Assembly: GCA_964346175.1 (NCBI GenBank)
Contig: CAYFTG010000031.1
Span: 1 to 9,269 of the forward strand
DNA length: 9,269 bases
Origin: DTU032 sp964346175
Lineage (GTDB): Bacteria > Bacillota > Clostridia > Saccharofermentanales > DTU023
Reading direction: 5' to 3'
Position 1 is the first letter of the stretch. Each line of letters starts with the position of its first letter. Below are positions 5,940 through 9,269 of this stretch, piece after piece. The translations under genes and the position numbers were made by a program. Under the pieces are notes generated by a model. That model was not told the DNA's origin and did not search any database. It saw only the letters and a list, made by a program, of their open reading frames with translations.

Positions 5940-7145
5940 GTGAAAGAAAGCATGTCAAAGATATTTAGTTCTGCCGATAGGAAGACGTTTATTACAAAGG
6001 TCTTTATTTTGATGCTGGCCTTCCTCATAGTCATGCACTTTGATTTAGTTCTTTCTATTATCGACAAAATTATCGACATCATCTTCCCTTTCCTCGTAGG
6101 CTGCGGCATGGCTTACATTTGGAGTCTCTTTCAGAATCCGATTGAGAAAATTATCTTTCCCAGAAGCAAGAAAAAATTCCTGCAAAAACTGCGCAGGCCT
6201 CTTTCGATCATTGTCTCCCTTTTGGTCTTGTTGGGAATTATCGTCTTAATACTGTATTTGGTACTACCGCAGATCTATAACTCGATCGTCGTTATTGCCG
6301 AATCCGCTCCCCTCTTAGCCGAAAACCTCAGGACCTGGTTCCTCGATGTCACCTCCGGCCTTAACTGGGCCGAAGGGATCCGCGAAAATGTGCGAAACCT
6401 CAGCATCGATTGGCAAGAGCTGGCCGATACTATCGGCGATGCCCTGCAAAACAGTGCCGGCGGCATCCTGGGATCAGCATTGAACATCATCGAAAATACG
6501 GTCGATTTCTTCGTGGCCGCCTTCACCGCCATAGTCTTCGCGATCTATCTTTTGTTTTTGAAGGAAAAGCTGATCCGCCAAAGCAAGAGGGTCGGCAAAG
6601 CTTATTTGCCCGAGAAGCACTGGCAGAGAGTGCGCTATGTCTTGTCGGTGCTGAATGAGACCTTCTCGAAGTTTTTCAAAGGGCAGGTGCTGGATGCCTT
6701 TGTTGTCGGCGCACTGCTTTTCATCGCCATGCTAATCTTCAGAATGCCCTACGCGTTGACCATCAGCGTAGTCGTCATGGTCACAGCTCTAATCCCCATG
6801 ATCGGCTCCTTCATCGGCGGCGCAGTAGGTTTTCTCATGATCGCCGTTACGGACTTCAGGCAAGCAGTCATCTTCCTTATTATCTTGATTGTTATTCAGC
6901 AGTTGGAAGGCGACCTGATTTATCCGAAGATCGTCGGCGACTCGGTCGGCTTGCCCGGTATCTGGGTCTTCAGTGCCGTCATCGTCGGAGGAGCCATCGC
7001 CGGTCCCTTAGGCATGATCATTGCCGTGCCCTTGCTAGCTTCTATTTATAAGATATTCAGAAAATACGTCAATAAGCGACTGAGCGAGAAGCAGCTTAGC
7101 GAGGACGCGGAATCTGTGGAGAATCCACCTTATGTCAATAAATAA
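5940..7145 (+). CDS. AI-2E family transporter (UPF0118 permease)
   Basis: With a start at GTG 5940, 6 nt after the ribosome-binding-like GTGAGG, the protein has 401 residues. GTG 5928 or ATG 5952 are alternatives. The AI-2E/PerM-like fold is visible: an early hydrophobic pair (VFILMLAFLIVMHFDLVL, then IIFPFLVGCGMAYIWSLFQNPI), a long segment LSIIVSLLVLLGIIVLILYLVLPQI, a soluble stretch, then AAFTAIVFAIYLLFLKEKL. The signature C-terminal block runs from KFFKGQVLDAFVVGALLFIA to QQLEGDLIYPKIVGDSVGLP and AGPLGMIIAVPLLASIYKI. Family members export or exchange small molecules; only some act on autoinducer-2, so the substrate is open. A weak promoter, TTGGGC (5896-5901) and TATAAG (5919-5924) with a 17-bp spacer, lies just upstream. 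If it is used, the ATG at 5952 would be the more likely start. Confidence 0.88.
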   Translation: MKESMSKIFSSADRKTFITKVFILMLAFLIVMHFDLVLSIIDKIIDIIFPFLVGCGMAYIWSLFQNPIEKIIFPRSKKKFLQKLRRPLSIIVSLLVLLGIIVLILYLVLPQIYNSIVVIAESAPLLAENLRTWFLDVTSGLNWAEGIRENVRNLSIDWQELADTIGDALQNSAGGILGSALNIIENTVDFFVAAFTAIVFAIYLLFLKEKLIRQSKRVGKAYLPEKHWQRVRYVLSVLNETFSKFFKGQVLDAFVVGALLFIAMLIFRMPYALTISVVVMVTALIPMIGSFIGGAVGFLMIAVTDFRQAVIFLIILIVIQQLEGDLIYPKIVGDSVGLPGIWVFSAVIVGGAIAGPLGMIIAVPLLASIYKIFRKYVNKRLSEKQLSEDAESVENPPYVNK

Positions 7146-7242
7146 CTTAGAGCAATATACGGAATTGACGGAAGATGATGAAGCTAGGCTCGATGGGCTG
7201 ACCTCATGGTGCAAAAAGACTTGCGGGCAAGTTTACAATTAG
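7132..7242 (+). CDS. Possible small protein, 36 aa, overlapping the end of the AI-2E gene
   Basis: ATG at 7132 opens a frame of 36 codons ending in TAG at 7240-7242. It overlaps the permease by 14 bp in a different frame. GTGGAGAA about 10 nt upstream could serve as a weak ribosome binding site. The peptide is acidic at first (EQYTELTEDDEARLDGL), followed by WCKKTCGQVYN with two cysteines. I recognise no family. It could be a translationally coupled small protein, a remnant, or chance. Confidence 0.3.
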   Translation: MSINNLEQYTELTEDDEARLDGLTSWCKKTCGQVYN

Positions 7243-7244
7243 AG

Positions 7245-7284
7245 TCCCCATAAGCCATGATCTAGTTAATGGTGGCTCAGGGAG
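7245..7284 (+). terminator. Weak hairpin, possible terminator after the AI-2E gene
   Basis: TCCC (7245-7248) can pair with GGGA (7280-7283), and AGCCAT (7253-7258) with ATGGTGGCT (7269-7277, one bulge), around a 10-nt loop. Only three Ts follow nearby, so termination would be inefficient if it occurs. Confidence 0.25.
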
Positions 7285-7306
7285 TTTGCTACCTAAGTCA
7301 AGATCT

Positions 7307-7343
7307 GTGCCAGGTACGAATCATGGGTACGAATCATGAGCAC
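7307..7343. repeat. REP-like element, copy 3: degenerate core plus a 13-bp tandem repeat
   Basis: GTGCCAGGTAC (7307-7317 region) is the core with one change from GTGCCAGGCAC. GGTACGAATCATG occurs at 7313-7325 and again immediately at 7326-7338, followed by AGCAC (7339-7343). As in copy 1, the right half of the palindrome is duplicated on its right side, so the two share an architecture and not just a core. It lies about 50 bp upstream of the feoA promoter. Confidence 0.65.
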
Positions 7344-7390
7344 AAACTAACAGGCATAAACCCATTACGTATCAATCAACGATACAGCTA

Positions 7391-7418
7391 TTGACCTTGT
7401 TCTCTTTGATGATATAAT
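7391..7418 (+). promoter_or_regulatory. Sigma-A-type promoter of feoAB
   Basis: TTGACC (7391-7396) and a perfect TATAAT (7413-7418) are separated by 16 bp. Transcription would start near 7425, giving a leader of about 37 nt with the ribosome binding site AAGGAG at 7452-7457. Confidence 0.75.
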
Positions 7419-7461
7419 TAGCAAGAAAGTTACCCAAGACTAACTCGACTCAAGGAGAACT

Positions 7462-7813
7462 ATGACACTCACAGATTTAAGGCCGGGCCAGCAAGCCAAA
7501 ATAGTTGAAGTAAAAGGAGAAGGTGCACTGCGCCGTCGTTTGCTTGATATGGGGCTGACCCCTGGAACAAGCCTCGTGATGGGCGAGCCTGCTCCCAGCG
7601 GAGACNNNNNNNNNNGGAGACCCCCTTTGCATAAGAATTCGCTCATATGTATTGAGCCTGCGCAGAGCTGATGCCGGCTTTATCGAAGTAGACAATCTAC
7701 AAATGACAAGTAATTTTTGTGGCGACTGTACTAGATGCAGACCTGATTCTCAAGAGGAACAAAAGTGTAAGCGCAGACGTGGCAGACGCTCAAGAAGAAG
7801 GGGTGCCCATTGA
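7462..7813 (+). CDS. feoA: Ferrous iron transport protein A with Cys/Arg-rich tail, split by a 10-N gap
   Basis: FeoA is a small SH3-like cytoplasmic partner of the FeoB iron importer. ATG 7462 follows AAGGAG. Residues 1-48 (MTLTDLRPGQQAKIVEV..., LRRRLLDMGLTPGTSL, PAPSGD) are classical. The bases GGAGAC occur on both sides of the N-run (7600-7605 and 7616-7621). Merging them continues the frame with DPLCIRIRSYVLSLRRADAGFIEV, exactly the expected second half. The restored protein has 111 residues, compared with about 75-85 for most FeoA proteins. The extra tail has CGDCTRC (C-x2-C-x2-C), another Cys ten residues on, then KRRRGRRSRRR before TGA at 7811-7813. The tail could bind metal or contact RNA or membrane; that is inference. 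As written, the N-run shifts the frame and would make a gene caller stop early. The end overlaps the feoB start by 4 bp. Confidence 0.88.
7606..7615. other. Spurious assembly gap (10 N) inside feoA
   Basis: The six bases before the N-run (GGAGAC) are repeated right after it. Removing the Ns and one copy restores a conserved FeoA frame, so the gap has no real content. The true sequence is 16 bp shorter than given. Confidence 0.85.
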
Positions 7814-9255
7814 TCGTCGCGCTGCTTGGAAATCAGAATAGTGGCAAGACCACTGTCTTCAATCAGATGACTGGAAGCAATCAGAAAGTCGGTAACTTCC
7901 CGGGCGTAACTGTGAGCAAAAAGGAGGCCTCGCTGCGAGGTCATCCTGATTTTTGCGTAGTGGATCTTCCCGGAATTTATTCTCTTTCCCCATACTCTAC
8001 TGAAGAAGTAGTCACACGTGACTATCTGGTTGATGAAAAGCCGGATGTCATCTTAAATGTCATTGATACCACTCAGATAGAGCGTTCTCTTTATCTTAGT
8101 ATTCAGCTGATAGAAATGAATATTCCCATAGTGATCGCTCTCAACATGATGGATGAAATACGCCAGCAGGGCAGTCACGTTCATATTGAAGAACTCAGTA
8201 AACGTCTGGGTGTGCCGCTGGTACCGCTCGCCGCCTCCAGAAACGAAGGTATTCGCGAGCTGATCGACGAAACTGTTCGTGTAGCCAGGACGGGACAAAA
8301 ACCGACAAAGCTTGATCTTTGTTCGGGCCCTGCTCACAGAGCCATCCACGCCATAATGTCTCTTACTGAAGAACGCGCGGATACTGCGGGTTTATCCTCG
8401 CGTTATGCAGCCACAAAGCTCGCTGAAAGAGACCCTTTGATTCAGAAGCGCCTGCGGCTTAATGAGAATGAGCTGGAGGCCATTGAGCAGATTATTGTTT
8501 TGATGGAAGATGAGCTGCAGACCGATAATTTAGCTGCGCTGGCTGACATGCGCTATTGCTATATTGATGAGGTGGTCTCTGCCAGTATTCACAAGGGTTC
8601 CGGCGAAGATCTCCTGACCGGGCGTCTGGACCGTGTTTTGACTAATCGCTTTGCAGCAATTCCCATCTTCATCTTATTATTGGGTTTAGTTTTTTGGGTC
8701 GCTTTTGGCTTCCCCGGTAGCTGGCTCTCCGATCAGCTGACAAGTGGAATGGGCTGGCTGACGGCTCAAATTGACAGCGCTTTGTCTGCAAGCGGCTTGA
8801 ATTTTGTCCTGCACTCCCTGATTGTGGATGGCATCCTGGCCGGAGTTGGTTCCGTACTTTCTTTTCTGCCCTTAATAGCGCTCTTGTATTTGATGCTCAG
8901 CATCTTAGAAGATAGCGGCTATATGGCTCGGGTTGCCTTTGTTATGGACAGCTGGATGCGTCGCATGGGTATTTCCGGAGCAGCTATTGTTCCCTTAATT
9001 ATGGGTTTTGGCTGTTCAGTGCCTGCGATAATGTCTACCCGTACTCTTCCCAGTATAAGGGACCGGCGTTTAACCATCTTCATGATTCCCTTTATATCGT
9101 GTTCAGCCAAAGTGCCGATTTACGGTGCCATTGCCTCCGTGTTCTTCCAGGATCATGCGGGTCTGGTAATGGTTATGTTGTACTTGCTGGGGATATATCT
9201 GGCTGTGATGCTGGGACTTATACTGCGTCAACGCCCGAACACGAGCGAATCTTAG
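7810..9255 (+). CDS. feoB: Ferrous iron transport protein B, interrupted by an amber stop
   Basis: FeoB is the membrane Fe(II) importer with an N-terminal GTPase. TTG 7810 is the only start in the open frame and has AGAAGGGG 6 nt upstream. It overlaps the feoA stop (TTGA). G-domain motifs are intact: GNQNSGKTT (7-15), GNFPGVTV (28-35), VDLPGIYSLSPYS (51-63), NMMD (112-115) and AASRNEG (141-147). The membrane part starts near residue 278 and contains the first gate motif (GFGCSVPAIMSTRTL) and PFISCSAKVPIYG. The frame stops at TAG 9253-9255 after 481 residues, whereas FeoB usually exceeds 600. The next codons in the same frame read PFIM, and the spacing fits the conserved motif (GExxPFxMELP), so one nonsense codon cuts the gene. 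The second gate region would be lost. Whether this is real, a base error or read through cannot be judged, because the window ends 14 bp later. Confidence 0.93.
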   Translation: MIVALLGNQNSGKTTVFNQMTGSNQKVGNFPGVTVSKKEASLRGHPDFCVVDLPGIYSLSPYSTEEVVTRDYLVDEKPDVILNVIDTTQIERSLYLSIQLIEMNIPIVIALNMMDEIRQQGSHVHIEELSKRLGVPLVPLAASRNEGIRELIDETVRVARTGQKPTKLDLCSGPAHRAIHAIMSLTEERADTAGLSSRYAATKLAERDPLIQKRLRLNENELEAIEQIIVLMEDELQTDNLAALADMRYCYIDEVVSASIHKGSGEDLLTGRLDRVLTNRFAAIPIFILLLGLVFWVAFGFPGSWLSDQLTSGMGWLTAQIDSALSASGLNFVLHSLIVDGILAGVGSVLSFLPLIALLYLMLSILEDSGYMARVAFVMDSWMRRMGISGAAIVPLIMGFGCSVPAIMSTRTLPSIRDRRLTIFMIPFISCSAKVPIYGAIASVFFQDHAGLVMVMLYLLGIYLAVMLGLILRQRPNTSES

Positions 9256-9269
9256 CCCTTTATTATGGA

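Larger units (their letters stand above)
7146..7461. other. 316-bp stretch between the AI-2E gene and feoA
   Basis: Apart from the possible 36-codon ORF at its left end, it holds an imperfect hairpin (7245-7284), REP-like copy 3 (7307-7343), a short inverted repeat GTATC/GATAC (7369-7373 and 7381-7385), and the feoA promoter. I could not make out a convincing Fur or DtxR-type operator, although iron control of this operon would be expected. Confidence 0.6.

Noticed and set aside
7391..7461. Fur or DtxR-type operator at the feoA promoter
   Set aside because: TGATGATATAATTAG near the -10 resembles only one half of a Fur box. The other half does not fit and no DtxR-like palindrome is present.
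9253..9255. General TAG recoding (alternative code or pyrrolysine) explaining the feoB amber codon
   Set aside because: TAG ends satD and the SDR at their expected C-termini, so genome-wide reassignment is unlikely. FeoB has no known need for pyrrolysine.
1..9269. CRISPR array, tRNA, rRNA or prophage genes
   Set aside because: I saw no regularly spaced repeats, no cloverleaf-like sequence and no phage or integrase proteins in any frame.

Overview
The window looks like a draft or metagenome-derived contig from a mid-GC Bacillota genome, most likely a clostridial lineage. The basis is protein style only: a clostridial-type double GNAT protein, the SatD plus DUF3307 pair, an AI-2E permease and a FeoA/FeoB locus. 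There is no rRNA or other marker to go further. Three runs of N (100, 100 and 10 bases) interrupt genes, and two of them carry duplicated flanks that look like unmerged contig overlaps.

Layout. Positions 1-271 hold the 5' part of a minus-strand SAM methyltransferase. Positions 479-2238 hold a minus-strand two-gene unit: a second small SAM methyltransferase whose stop overlaps the start of a protein with two fused GNAT acetyltransferase domains. Positions 2345-3078 (plus) hold a damaged short-chain dehydrogenase that lacks its start, part of its NAD-binding glycine motif and an internal segment, with a 55-bp exact duplication around a 100-N gap. Next is a 394-bp gene-free stretch with an IS-end-like inverted repeat, a REP-like palindrome, and a well-formed promoter overlapped by a perfect operator-like inverted repeat. 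That promoter serves a compact plus-strand unit: satD (3473-4159), a DUF3307 membrane protein (4152-4904, 8-bp overlap) and a YgjP-type M48 metallopeptidase (4909 into the second gap). An AI-2E family permease follows (5940-7145), then a 316-bp stretch with a possible 36-codon ORF and a third REP-like element. The window ends in an iron-uptake operon with a good sigma-A-type promoter: feoA (7462-7813, split by a 10-N gap) and feoB (7810 on).

How the genes work together. FeoA and FeoB form a ferrous iron importer. Closing the small gap on its 6-bp overlap restores a FeoA domain followed by an unusual Cys- and Arg-rich tail. The feoB frame is interrupted by an amber codon exactly where the conserved PFxME motif continues in the same frame, so the gene as given makes only the G domain and the first half of the membrane domain. 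SatD has residues reminiscent of nucleotidyl-cyclase/GGDEF folds plus a C-terminal HTH, and it is translationally coupled to a membrane protein rich in intramembrane His and Asp. This pair is recurrent in Bacillota but functionally obscure, and it is the best candidate here for an undescribed system. Three intergenic regions carry copies of a GTGCCAGGCAC-cored palindrome, two of them with the same extra right-hand half-site, suggesting a mobile or REP-like repeat family.
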